In this document: positions 1 to 7,724 of the stretch, piece by piece
Layout of the letters: every line of letters begins with the position of its first letter
How positions within the stretch are numbered: the stretch's first letter is position 1
NCBI GenBank assembly: GCA_017428805.1
Contig: JAFRQC010000030.1
Coordinates: 1 to 8,327 of the forward strand
Direction: 5' to 3'
Source of the DNA: Prevotella sp.
Lineage (GTDB): Bacteria; Bacteroidota; Bacteroidia; Bacteroidales; Bacteroidaceae
Length of the DNA stretch: 8,327 bases
Translations under genes and position numbers: made by a program
Notes under the pieces: model-generated
The model's database searches: none
What the model was told of the DNA's origin: nothing
What the model saw: the letters and a program-made list of their open reading frames with translations, nothing else

Positions 1-1
1 A

Positions 2-619
2 CAGAAGGGGTTTGAGGTGGAGGCCGACTATGTGCTGCAAGCCACGGGTCGCCCTGTGAACTACGAGGACATGGGTCTCGAAGCTCTTGGTATCGAGGCC
101 GGTCCACGAGGTATCAAGGTGGACGACCATATGCGTACCTCGGTGAAGAACATCTTCGCCACAGGCGATGCCGTCGACAAACGCATCCCCAAACTGACAC
201 CTACGGCCTTTTTCGAGAGCCAGTATATAGCCGACCTACTGTTAGGCAAGACCACCTCCCCCATCTGCTATCCTGCCGTGCCAAACCTCGTGTTCACCTT
301 CCCACGTATTGCTCAGGTAGGAGTCAGCCTCGACGAAGCCCGTAAAAATGACAAGTATCGCGTAGCAGATGTGGCCTACGGACAGTTCTTCCTCTTCAAT
401 ACACACAATGAGGCAGAAGCCAAAATGGCATTTATCTTCGACAAAGAGAGCAACCTGCTTGTGGGTGCTGCCGCCATCGGTTCGGATGCAGGGGCATGGA
501 TTGATGTTCTTTCACTTGTCATCTTCAACAAGATGACTCGCGACCAGTTCGCCCATTACATCTATGCCTTCCCCACCACTACCTGTGGTCCGCTGATGAT
601 GCTCGGACAAGTCTGGTAA
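2..619 (+). CDS. FAD/NAD(P)-dependent disulfide oxidoreductase family protein, C-terminal part (5' partial)
   Basis: This is the last 205 codons of a class I pyridine nucleotide-disulfide oxidoreductase-like flavoprotein (the fold of dihydrolipoamide dehydrogenase and mercuric reductase). The frame is open to the left edge, so the GTG at 17 is an internal valine, not a start. Visible parts are the end of the NAD-binding domain (QATGRPVN), the FAD-binding ATGD motif (NIFATGDAV, about fragment residues 50-58), and the roughly 110-residue dimerisation domain (NLVFTFPRIAQVGVSLDEA onward). In canonical members this domain ends with HPTxxE, whose His and Glu work with the redox disulfide. Here the matching segment reads FPTTTC, so both residues are absent. 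The N-terminal CxxxxC disulfide region lies outside the window. The enzyme is expected in the cytoplasm. Its substrate cannot be told from this part. It sits 19 bases before the GH115 gene and may be co-transcribed with it. Confidence 0.85.
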   Translation, partial: QKGFEVEADYVLQATGRPVNYEDMGLEALGIEAGPRGIKVDDHMRTSVKNIFATGDAVDKRIPKLTPTAFFESQYIADLLLGKTTSPICYPAVPNLVFTFPRIAQVGVSLDEARKNDKYRVADVAYGQFFLFNTHNEAEAKMAFIFDKESNLLVGAAAIGSDAGAWIDVLSLVIFNKMTRDQFAHYIYAFPTTTCGPLMMLGQVW

Positions 620-638
620 GCCGTCACAGGAAAAAGAG

Positions 639-3449
639 ATGAAGAAAGCTGTCTTTCTATTTTGCTGTCTGTTGGTGATGCTGCCGATGCGTGGTAACAG
701 CGTGGCAGACTATCCAAAAGTTTCAGAAAAGGCCCAGACCGATTGGTTCCCGTTAGGTGAGGCCACGATCTGCACCGATGCGGGTGATTATAAAGTGGTG
801 AACATTGCCGCCCAGATGCTGGCAGACGATGTGGAACGGGTTACGTCAGCCCGTTCCACTATAGTATCGGCAACCTCCCTCAAGAAACTGCCTCATGGAG
901 CAACGGTTGTTGCCGGCACCGTAGGCCACAGCCGCATCATCGATGAGTTGGTCCGTCAGAAGGCTATCGATGTGTCAGCCGTCAAAGGCAAATGGGAGTC
1001 GTATATCGTCACCACCGTCAACCGTCCCGGACAAGGGCAACTTCTTGTCATTGCAGGCAGCGACCGACGAGGAACAGCTTTCGGGCTGATGACACTGAGC
1101 GAGACCATCGGCGTGTCACCCTGGTACTGGTGGGCTGACGTGACCCCTCAACACAAAAAAACAATATATGTAGAGCCGGGCACATTCGTTCAAGGGGAAC
1201 CTTCTGTGCAATACCGAGGCATCTTTATCAACGATGAGCGTTTTGGCGGTTGGGCGCGATGGGCAGAGCTGAAACACGGCAAGGTGGGGCCCGAGACTTA
1301 CAAACGAGTATTTGAGTTGCTCTTGCGCCTGAAGGCCAACTATCTCTGGCCCGCTATGCATCCTGGAACACAGGCTTTCAATGATAATCCGGAGAATGCC
1401 CGACTCGCTGATGACTATGCCATCGTGATGGGATCTTCACACTGCGAGCAGATGCTGCGGAACAACGAAGGTGAATGGAAAGCTGTGGAGCAGAGACACC
1501 CTGGTACATTCGGCGACTTCAACTACATCACCAACCGCCAGACGATGCAGAACTATTGGGAGACGCGTGTCAAGACCAACGGACGCTATGAGAACACCTA
1601 TACCCTCGGACTGCGAGGCATCCACGACTATCCGATGGAGGGTGCTAACTCAACAGCCGAACGCGTGGCGCTTATGCAACAGGCCATCGATGACCAGCGG
1701 GATATGCTGCGCCGCAACATCAAGAAACCCATCAAGGAGATTCCGCAGGTGCTCTGCACTTATGAAGAGGTGCTTGATGCCTATCATAACGGACTGAAAG
1801 TGCCGGAGGATGTGACCCTGCTCTGGAGCGACGACAAGCACGGTTACTGCCGCAACCTCTGCAACCCGGAAGAGATGAAGCGCAAGGGCGGTGCTGGTAT
1901 CTACTATCACCTCTCCTATCATGGCGACCCCGCCAGTTGGATTTGGCTCAGTCCACTATCGACCACCTTCCTTTCGGCAGAACTTACGAAGGCCTATACC
2001 TATGGTGCCCGCAAGATCTGGGTGTTCAATGTGGGTGACATCAAGCCTGCCGAGAAAGAGATCTCGTTTGTGATGGATATGGCTTGGGATATCAATCGCT
2101 GGAAGCCCTCCGAGGCTCACAACTATATCAAGTACTGGGCCGCGAAGACCTTCGGCAACGAGGCGGCACAAGAGATAGCCGACATTCAGGCCGGCTACTA
2201 TCGCCTGCAGGCAGCAGGCAAGGATGCTCACGTGTGGTTCGTCAATTACAGCGCAGAGCAGATAGAACAGCGCATCGCCGAGTGGCGGGCCCTGACGGCA
2301 CATGCCACAGAACTGGCCTCCCGCATCCCGGAATCACTGAAAAATGCCTACTTCGAACTCGTCAGCTATCCCGTCTGTGGTGCGGCGATGATCAACGAGT
2401 ATCAGCTCTTGGCTCGCCGCAGTATGGTAAGGGCAACGACAGGCGACAGTATCGGAGCGATGGCAGATGCCAACCGTGTCAGGCAGATGTTCGACATTCT
2501 GAATGAGTCGACGCGTCATTACAATGAGGATATCCTTGATGGTAAATGGCAGCAATTCTTCAGCTGGCAACCCTACCACTGGTTCCGCTCTGAGAAGATA
2601 GAGCAGCCCATGGCCACACCCGAACTGATAATGCAGGCGAAAAACAGTCCTCAGGCCCGTTTCCTCTCTGTCAGAGAAGCTTTGTCAAGCAAGGGTTCCA
2701 TCATTATCAGTGATGCCGATGTCGAGATGCCTTTATGGATAGAGGCGCTGACACCCATCCGCAATTTCTCGAAGGAAGCCAAGGACAACGAGTTCTGCCA
2801 GGTAAAGACAGAGAATGACAGTTTTGTGGCCTCAGCTACACCTATTAATAATGTATGGCATGCACCCTATGTCGGACCGATGTGGAGCCGCGTAGGAACG
2901 TTACACCTTAAGAAGGGCGACAATCATCTTTGTATCACCGACCTCAAGGCCGATGCCCGCATCGACCAGATTTTCCTCGGACTCTATCCACCGTTCGTCA
3001 AGGAGCCTCGTCTGCGCATCCCTGCTTCACATTATCAGAGTAAGCAAGGTGGCATTCAGCGCATAGAAGGCTTGGGCTATACCGACGGTGTACTGGTTCA
3101 GCCATTCGACACGCCTTCGTATCAGCAGGAGAACATAAAGGCAGCTCCATACGCAGAATACGAACTCGACTTGCAGGCTGGCGATGCCACCATAGAGATT
3201 CGTACGCTGCCTACGCTGCATGTGTATGACGGCAGAGACATCCGCTATGCCGTACAGTTAGGCGATTCGGCTCCCGCTATCTTCTCCATCCACGAGGGCG
3301 ACTTCACTGCCGAGTGGCGCTGGAATGTGCTTCGCGGCTATGCCTCGCGCACCATCCCTGTCTCAGAGACTGGTCATCAGCGGTTGCGCATCTGGTTACT
3401 CGACCCGGGCATAGTGCTACAGGAAGTATTGGTTCATGCTCAGAAATAA
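639..3449 (+). CDS. GH115 family alpha-glucuronidase, secreted
   Basis: This 936-residue protein fits glycoside hydrolase family 115, whose known members remove 4-O-methyl-D-glucuronic acid or glucuronic acid from xylan, including from internal residues. A hydrophobic signal peptide covers about residues 1-23 (cleavage near SVA-DYP) and no lipobox is seen, so export to the periplasm or beyond is expected. Family landmarks in order are SPWYWWADV (160-168), YRGIFINDE (192-200), LLRLKANYLWPAM (228-240), IVMGSSHCEQM (262-272), LGLRGIHDYP (323-332), YEEV (375-378), LLWSDDKHGY (394-403), YYHLSYHGDPASWIWL (422-437) and WVFNVGDIKPAEKE (461-474). By family analogy the active site draws on acidic residues such as D330 and E376/E377; this mapping is inference. 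The C-terminal third carries the beta-rich GH115 C-terminal region. Length is normal for the family. The ATG at 639 is preceded by the purine-rich AGGAAAAAGAG. It lies between the oxidoreductase and the GH2 gene, 6 bases before the latter, consistent with one operon. Confidence 0.93.
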   Translation: MKKAVFLFCCLLVMLPMRGNSVADYPKVSEKAQTDWFPLGEATICTDAGDYKVVNIAAQMLADDVERVTSARSTIVSATSLKKLPHGATVVAGTVGHSRIIDELVRQKAIDVSAVKGKWESYIVTTVNRPGQGQLLVIAGSDRRGTAFGLMTLSETIGVSPWYWWADVTPQHKKTIYVEPGTFVQGEPSVQYRGIFINDERFGGWARWAELKHGKVGPETYKRVFELLLRLKANYLWPAMHPGTQAFNDNPENARLADDYAIVMGSSHCEQMLRNNEGEWKAVEQRHPGTFGDFNYITNRQTMQNYWETRVKTNGRYENTYTLGLRGIHDYPMEGANSTAERVALMQQAIDDQRDMLRRNIKKPIKEIPQVLCTYEEVLDAYHNGLKVPEDVTLLWSDDKHGYCRNLCNPEEMKRKGGAGIYYHLSYHGDPASWIWLSPLSTTFLSAELTKAYTYGARKIWVFNVGDIKPAEKEISFVMDMAWDINRWKPSEAHNYIKYWAAKTFGNEAAQEIADIQAGYYRLQAAGKDAHVWFVNYSAEQIEQRIAEWRALTAHATELASRIPESLKNAYFELVSYPVCGAAMINEYQLLARRSMVRATTGDSIGAMADANRVRQMFDILNESTRHYNEDILDGKWQQFFSWQPYHWFRSEKIEQPMATPELIMQAKNSPQARFLSVREALSSKGSIIISDADVEMPLWIEALTPIRNFSKEAKDNEFCQVKTENDSFVASATPINNVWHAPYVGPMWSRVGTLHLKKGDNHLCITDLKADARIDQIFLGLYPPFVKEPRLRIPASHYQSKQGGIQRIEGLGYTDGVLVQPFDTPSYQQENIKAAPYAEYELDLQAGDATIEIRTLPTLHVYDGRDIRYAVQLGDSAPAIFSIHEGDFTAEWRWNVLRGYASRTIPVSETGHQRLRIWLLDPGIVLQEVLVHAQK

Positions 3450-3455
3450 GAACTC

Positions 3456-6050
3456 ATGGAGAAAAGATTCTTTTTTGCTATAGTCATCACGCTCTTTTTT
3501 GCATCTGCCCTGCAGTTGTTCGCTCAGAGCCGACAGTATCTGCATGAAGGATGGACATTTGGCGAGGCGCGTTTTCCTAACCGCTATCCTGCCCAGGTGC
3601 CAGGTGTAGTGCATACCGATTTGCTGCGTCAGGGACTCATCGACGACCCTTATATCGGGTTGAACGAACGAAAGGTGCAATGGGTGGACAAGGAGGACTG
3701 GGTCTATGAGACGACATTCTGTGCTGATGAGACAATTCTTGACGACGAGCATATCGACCTGTGTTTCGACGGACTGGACACTTATGCTGATGTATTCTTG
3801 AACGACTCAAAGATATTGGAGGCAGATAATATGTTCCGCCGCTGGCGCATCAGCGTGAAATCTTTGTTGAAAGCAGGTGATAATGTGCTGCGCGTCTATT
3901 TCCATTCTCCCGTCAAGGTGGATTTGACAAAATGGGCGAACCATCCTTACCTATATCAGGCTGCCAACGACCAATCGGAGAATGGCGGACTGCTGGATCG
4001 TAAGCTCAGCGTGTTTGCCCGTAAGGCTGGCTATCACTATGGTTGGGACTGGGGACCACGATTGGTCACCTCCGGCATCTGGCGTGGTGTATATCTGGAG
4101 TCGTGGAGCAAGGCGAGGATTACCGACGTTCATCTGCGTCAGAAAGAAGTGACTGCCAAGAAGGCATTACTCTCTAAAGTCGTGGAAGTGGAAGCTGCTG
4201 AGGATATTGAGAATGTTGTTATTACCGTCACCGATAAGAACAATGGTCACACAGTGGCTACCAGGAAATGCTCGCTGCACAAAGGCATCAACACGATCCC
4301 TGTGGAATTCTCCATCAAGAACCCACGCCTATGGTGGTGCAATGGCTTAGGCAAGCCTGAGTTATATACCATATCTACAAAGGTTACTGCCGCTGGTCGA
4401 CAGTTGGCCCATCAAGAGAAACGCATAGGCTTGCGCTCTGTGAAATTAGTGATGGATACTGATGCTGACGGCAACCGCCAGTTCTATTTCATGCTCAATG
4501 GTGTGCCTGTGTTTGCCAAGGGCACCAATTATATTCCTCAGGATAATTTCCTAACGAATGTCACTCCCGACCGCTATCGCCAGACTCTGCAGGATGCCGT
4601 ATTGGCCAATATGAACATGATTCGCGTGTGGGGCGGTGGCATCTATGAGGACGACCTGTTCTATGACTTCTGCGACGAGATGGGACTGATGGTGTGGCAG
4701 GACTTCATGTTTGCCTGCAGCACCTATCCTGCTGAGGGCGAATGGTTGGAGAGTGTGCGTCAGGAAGCCATCGACAATGTGCGCCGTCTGCGTAATCACC
4801 CAAGCATTGTGATATGGTGCGGTGGGAATGAGTGTACGGATGCATGGTACAACTGGGGATGGAAGGCTAAGATGGAGAAGAGCAATCCCGAGGGAGCCCG
4901 ATTGGTAGGTGACCAACAGGAGCACCTCTATTACGATGTACTGCAAGAGATTGCCAACCAGCAGATCCCAGACGACATCTACACCGTCGGTTCACCCTTC
5001 TCTGTCAGAGGTCGCGGCAGCGACGGCATCAATGGCGACCGTCATTTCTACGGTGTGGGCCATCGCCGTATGCCTGTGAGCAGTTATAACCAAGAGAAAG
5101 CCCACTTCTTCAGCGAATATGGCATGCAGTCGTTCCCTGAATATAGCACAGTACTTCGCTATGCACCTGACACAATAACGCATAACATCAGCAGTCCGCT
5201 GATGATGTGGCATCAGCGTGGCGGTGTGGAGGCCAACAAGGTGATTGAGTGGTATGTCAACAGCGAATATGGTGAAACAAAGGATTTCCGCCAGTTTCTG
5301 TATGCCTCGCAACTCTTGCAGGGCGATGCGATGCGTACAGCCATCGAGGCCCATCGCCGCAACATGCCCCATTGTATGGGGTCGCTATTGTGGCAACATA
5401 ACGACTGTTGGCCTGTAGCATCGTGGGCCACACGCGACTATTATGGTCGTTGGAAGGCAGCACACTATATGGTACGCCACGCATTTGAGCCTTTGATATG
5501 CTCGGCCATCGCTGAAGGTGACAGTTTGCTCGTCTATGCTGTCAGCGACCAGTTGTGCCGTCAGCAGGGCAAGTTGAAACTGACCGTCTATTCCCTCAGC
5601 GGACAAACGGTAAACTCGTTCACCAAGACTGTCAGCATTCCAGCCAACACATCCACTTTGGTTCTGGAGCAGCCTTTAGCAGCATTGCTGAAAGGGCGGC
5701 AGCGTGAGGAAGTGGTGATCAACATGCAGCTTTCTGTATTTTCAGGTGTGAGCTATGAGGCCGATTGCTTCCTCTGCCTGCAGAAAGACCTGCGGCTGTC
5801 ACCCGTCAAGCCCGAGGTGAGTGTTGAAGCCACAGAGGGCGGTTGCCAGATTACCGTCAAGGCTGACAAGTTCGTTCGCGCCCTTGCCCTCGCCATCGAT
5901 GGAGCGGAAGACTGCTGGTTCAGCAACAACTACTTCGACCTGTTGCCAGATGAACCCACCAAGTGCTTTGTACGCACATCGTTGAACCCAGACGAAGTCA
6001 AACAACGCCTGACGTTACATTGCTTGAATAATATGCCCCAATTAGAATAA
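3456..6050 (+). CDS. GH2 family beta-mannosidase-like exo-glycosidase, secreted
   Basis: This 864-residue protein has the GH2 beta-mannosidase layout: signal peptide (about 1-23, LQLFA-QS), N-terminal sugar-binding beta domain with VPGVVHTDLLRQGLIDDP (48-65) and GYHYGWDWGPRL (192-203), an Ig-like domain (about 215-325), a TIM barrel (about 330-690), and C-terminal beta domains. The catalytic residues are recognisable: acid/base E459 in IVIWCGGNE (451-459) and nucleophile E554 in FFSEYGMQSFP (551-561). Other landmarks are MIRVWGGGIYEDDLFYDFCDE (388-408) and WQHNDCWPVASW (646-657). The expected reaction is release of terminal beta-linked mannose from oligosaccharide ends by a retaining mechanism. 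The loop often read HYWGVW in bacterial relatives is HFYGVGH here (530-536), so the exact sugar specificity is less sure than the family. The 6-base gap after GH115 and lack of a clear Shine-Dalgarno sequence suggest coupled translation. Pairing with GH115 points to a hemicellulose or glucuronic-acid-decorated glycan target. Confidence 0.9.
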   Translation: MEKRFFFAIVITLFFASALQLFAQSRQYLHEGWTFGEARFPNRYPAQVPGVVHTDLLRQGLIDDPYIGLNERKVQWVDKEDWVYETTFCADETILDDEHIDLCFDGLDTYADVFLNDSKILEADNMFRRWRISVKSLLKAGDNVLRVYFHSPVKVDLTKWANHPYLYQAANDQSENGGLLDRKLSVFARKAGYHYGWDWGPRLVTSGIWRGVYLESWSKARITDVHLRQKEVTAKKALLSKVVEVEAAEDIENVVITVTDKNNGHTVATRKCSLHKGINTIPVEFSIKNPRLWWCNGLGKPELYTISTKVTAAGRQLAHQEKRIGLRSVKLVMDTDADGNRQFYFMLNGVPVFAKGTNYIPQDNFLTNVTPDRYRQTLQDAVLANMNMIRVWGGGIYEDDLFYDFCDEMGLMVWQDFMFACSTYPAEGEWLESVRQEAIDNVRRLRNHPSIVIWCGGNECTDAWYNWGWKAKMEKSNPEGARLVGDQQEHLYYDVLQEIANQQIPDDIYTVGSPFSVRGRGSDGINGDRHFYGVGHRRMPVSSYNQEKAHFFSEYGMQSFPEYSTVLRYAPDTITHNISSPLMMWHQRGGVEANKVIEWYVNSEYGETKDFRQFLYASQLLQGDAMRTAIEAHRRNMPHCMGSLLWQHNDCWPVASWATRDYYGRWKAAHYMVRHAFEPLICSAIAEGDSLLVYAVSDQLCRQQGKLKLTVYSLSGQTVNSFTKTVSIPANTSTLVLEQPLAALLKGRQREEVVINMQLSVFSGVSYEADCFLCLQKDLRLSPVKPEVSVEATEGGCQITVKADKFVRALALAIDGAEDCWFSNNYFDLLPDEPTKCFVRTSLNPDEVKQRLTLHCLNNMPQLE

Positions 6051-6090
6051 AACGATTCGACGTGCTTCAGGGAACATCCAAGTTCCTCAT

Positions 6091-6100
6091 TTAACTTTTG
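6091..6100 (+). promoter_or_regulatory. possible Bacteroidetes-type -7 promoter box for the ZIP gene
   Basis: TTAACTTTTG resembles the Bacteroidetes -7 consensus TAnnTTTG with one extra base of spacing. It lies 24 bases before the ZIP start in the 73-base gap after the GH2 gene. No TTTG-type -33 box is seen at the usual distance, so this is weak and the ZIP gene could also be read through from upstream. Confidence 0.22.
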
Positions 6101-6123
6101 CAAGAAATAGAATCATAACAAAG

Positions 6124-6905
6124 ATGACTACAACGTTGATCATAGGACTATTGATACCGCTGCTGGGTACGATGTTTGGCTCAGCATTTGTCTTTTTGAT
6201 GAAGGATGAAATGTCGCCCCGAGTGCAAAAGACACTATTGAGGTTTGCCTCCGGTGTGATGGTGGCTGCCTCAGTATGGTCACTACTCATCCCCGCTATG
6301 GAGATGGAGGCAGATAGTGGCAAATGGAACGTCATACCGGCTGTAGCTGGATTTCTGTTGGGTATCTTCTTCCTGTTAGCACTCGATGAGCTTACCCCGC
6401 ACCTCCATGTCGGTTCAGACACACCGGAAGGCCCCGTTCACGCTTGTCGCGCACAGCCATGCTGGCATTAGCAGTTACCCTCCACAATCTGCCTGAAGGA
6501 ATGGCTGTCGGAGTGGTATTTGCCGGAGCAGAGCAGGGCGCTGCTGGACTGTCCGTAGCATCAGCTGTGGCTATCTCACTGGGCATTGCCATTCAGAATA
6601 TTCCTGAGGGAGCTATTATCTCTATGCCAATGCGGGCAGAAGGTAACAGCAAGTGGCGCTCGTTCCTCATTGGCAGTCTGAGTGGTGCTGTCGAACCTGT
6701 CGGAGCCATTGCAGTCCTATTGTTGGCCTCGCTGTTGATGCCATTCATGCCCTACATGCTCGCCTTTGCTGCAGGAGCCATGTTCTACGTTGTGGTCGAG
6801 GAACTCATTCCCGAGGCCTCTAACGGTCAGCACTCCAATCTCAGCACTATTGGTTTTGCCATCGGTTTCGTGCTTATGATGGTACTTGATGTGGTAATGG
6901 CTTAA
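6124..6905 (+). pseudogene. ZIP-family divalent metal transporter, split by a one-base frameshift
   Basis: Two overlapping reading frames together make one ZIP-family transporter (GufA/BbZIP-like), a membrane protein that brings Zn2+ or related divalent metals into the cytoplasm. The first frame (6124-6471) gives TM segments 1-3, starting MTTTLIIGLLIPLLGTMFGS, and runs to HLHVGSDTPEGP. It then continues with a non-homologous tail (VHACRAQPCWH) to TAG at 6469-6471. The second frame (about 6435-6905) continues RSRLSRTAMLALAVTLHNLPEG to the natural end. Restoring one C in the CCCC run at 6432-6435 gives a continuous 260-residue protein, the usual family length. The metal-site motifs are intact in the restored product: HNLPEG (residues 121-126, TM4) and QNIPEG (158-163, TM5). 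The Gln in TM5 matches the GufA/BbZIP subgroup rather than the HNIPEG of ZupT. Sequencing error, recent decay, or recoding are all possible. There is no functional link to the upstream hydrolases. Confidence 0.82.
6426..6443 (+). other. frameshift site in the ZIP gene (CCCC run)
   Basis: The first frame reads GAA GGC CCC GTT (E G P V) and the family-like continuation CGT TCA CGC (R S R) is in the -1 frame. A fifth C at 6432-6435 would restore one frame. Because the CCC codon at 6433-6435 is preceded by another C, a -1 slip of the prolyl-tRNA would pair perfectly and yield exactly E-G-P-R-S-R. No full X XXY YYZ heptamer is present, since the preceding GGC codon would mispair. Confidence 0.75.
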
Positions 6906-6937
6906 TGCCTGTTTGCTGAAAACAAGCAGAATAGGCA
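6906..6937 (+). terminator. stem-loop just after the ZIP stop codon
   Basis: TGCCT (6906-6910) pairs with AGGCA (6933-6937) and TTTGCT (6912-6917) pairs with AGCAGA (6925-6930, one G-U pair) around the loop GAAAACA. The stem directly follows the TAA at 6903-6905. No T tract follows, so it may be a 3'-end-protecting hairpin or weak terminator rather than a full intrinsic terminator. Confidence 0.45.
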
Positions 6938-7058
6938 GATTGAGATTTAAAAGAAGTGCCAGTACTTTACACTAACTCTGTAAGTAACTGATACTCAGCA
7001 TCGCCTAGCCGCCGCGCAGGCTACCGTTGAATAAGATAAGCTAAAATTACACTTTGAC
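6938..7058. other. convergent intergenic DNA with two small inverted repeats
   Basis: No open frame here looks like a gene. Two inverted repeats are visible. CAGTACTTTAC (6960-6970) pairs with GTAAGTAACTG (6980-6990) except for two mismatches, and TAGCC (7006-7010) pairs with GGCTA (7019-7023) around the GC-rich GCCGCGCA. Together with the hairpin before and the terminator after, they could fold as a structured 3' UTR or a small RNA. Confidence 0.35.
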
Positions 7059-7102
7059 AAATTGGGGTAAGCCTTTTATAATTAAAGGTTTACCCCAATT
7101 TT
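7059..7102 (+). terminator. strong intrinsic terminator between convergent genes
   Basis: AAATTGGGGTAAGCCTTT (7059-7076) pairs along its full 18 bp with AAAGGTTTACCCCAATTT (7084-7101) around the loop TATAATT. The only non-Watson-Crick pair is G7071-U7089 on the plus strand. TTTT (7099-7102) closes the structure. It lies between the plus-strand ZIP gene and the minus-strand flavodoxin gene, so it can end both transcripts. The G-U pair becomes a C-A mismatch on the minus strand, which slightly favours the plus direction. Confidence 0.8.
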
Positions 7103-7156
7103 CATTATTGCAATTATCAGATGAGTAAGCCTGATATATGTTTGAAGTCTTGAATT

Positions 7157-7717
7157 CTACTGATATGACTTTATCCAATTTTCAAGTTCTTTCTTCGAGG
7201 TATCGTTTAGAAGTTTGCCTTCCTTCCAGTTCACATCTGGATAAGCAGTTTTCAAGTCTTCGCAGGCTTTCTTGATACTGCTGCCGCCGGAGGTGGCGAA
7301 GGGGATGACGGTTTTGCCCTTGAAGTCGTAGGACTCCATGAAGGTGTTGATGATAGTCGGACAGGTGTACCACCAAATGGGGAATCCCACATATATCACA
7401 TCATAGTCCTGCATGTTCGCCAACTTGTCCGTGATGGCTGGACGTGAGTTTTTGTCCTTCATCTCAATAGTTGAACGACTCTGCTTGTCACGCCAGTCGA
7501 GGTCTGCATCTGTGTAGGGCTGTGCGGGCTTGATTTCGTGCAGGTCGGCACCTGCCACTGCTGCCAGTTGCTCTGCGGCTCCCTTCGTTACTCCAGAGGC
7601 CGAGAAATAAGCTACCAATACTTTCATCTGTTTGTTTTCCTTTTGTTTGTTACTCTGTGAGCATGCACTCAGGCTGATTGTCAAGAGTGCCGCTATTGCT
7701 AATACTATTTTCTTCAT
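7157..7717 (-). CDS. flavodoxin-family protein with lipoprotein signal peptide
   Basis: This 186-residue protein is a flavodoxin-like FMN-binding domain behind an N-terminal lipoprotein signal. The signal is MKK, then a hydrophobic run, then LSAC with the lipobox Cys at residue 19, followed by a short polar linker rich in K, N and Q (20-30). The flavodoxin fold starts at [15 protein letters not shown] (31-45), where SASGVTK is the FMN phosphate loop. Further landmarks are [16 protein letters not shown] (104-119) and the flavin-contact loop FATSGGSS (139-146). Such proteins carry one or two electrons between redox partners or act as small quinone or nitro reductases; the partner is unknown. 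The full form would be membrane-anchored outside the cytoplasm, which is unusual for FMN flavodoxins. A start at Met31, preceded by AAAAGGAAAACAAACAG, would give a cytosolic flavodoxin of 156 residues. The gene stands alone, convergent with the ZIP gene. Confidence 0.88.
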   Translation of the reverse strand: MKKIVLAIAALLTISLSACSQSNKQKENKQMKVLVAYFSASGVTKGAAEQLAAVAGADLHEIKPAQPYTDADLDWRDKQSRSTIEMKDKNSRPAITDKLANMQDYDVIYVGFPIWWYTCPTIINTFMESYDFKGKTVIPFATSGGSSIKKACEDLKTAYPDVNWKEGKLLNDTSKKELENWIKSYQ

Positions 7718-7724
7718 TGTTCAC

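Noticed and set aside
1116..2579. Several open frames on the minus strand and in other plus frames inside the GH115 gene
   Set aside because: They lie fully inside a gene with strong family motifs, show no recognisable domain, and have the odd composition of out-of-frame reading.
4551..5606. Minus-strand open frames opposite the GH2 gene
   Set aside because: They are antisense to conserved GH2 catalytic blocks and have no domain or start signal of their own.
6087..6422. 111-codon minus-strand open frame over the ZIP gene start
   Set aside because: It is antisense to clear ZIP transmembrane sequence and resembles no known family.
7000..7025. GC-rich hairpin as a possible tRNA or attachment site
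   Set aside because: The stem is only 5 bp, and no cloverleaf, T-loop motif or integrase gene is present.
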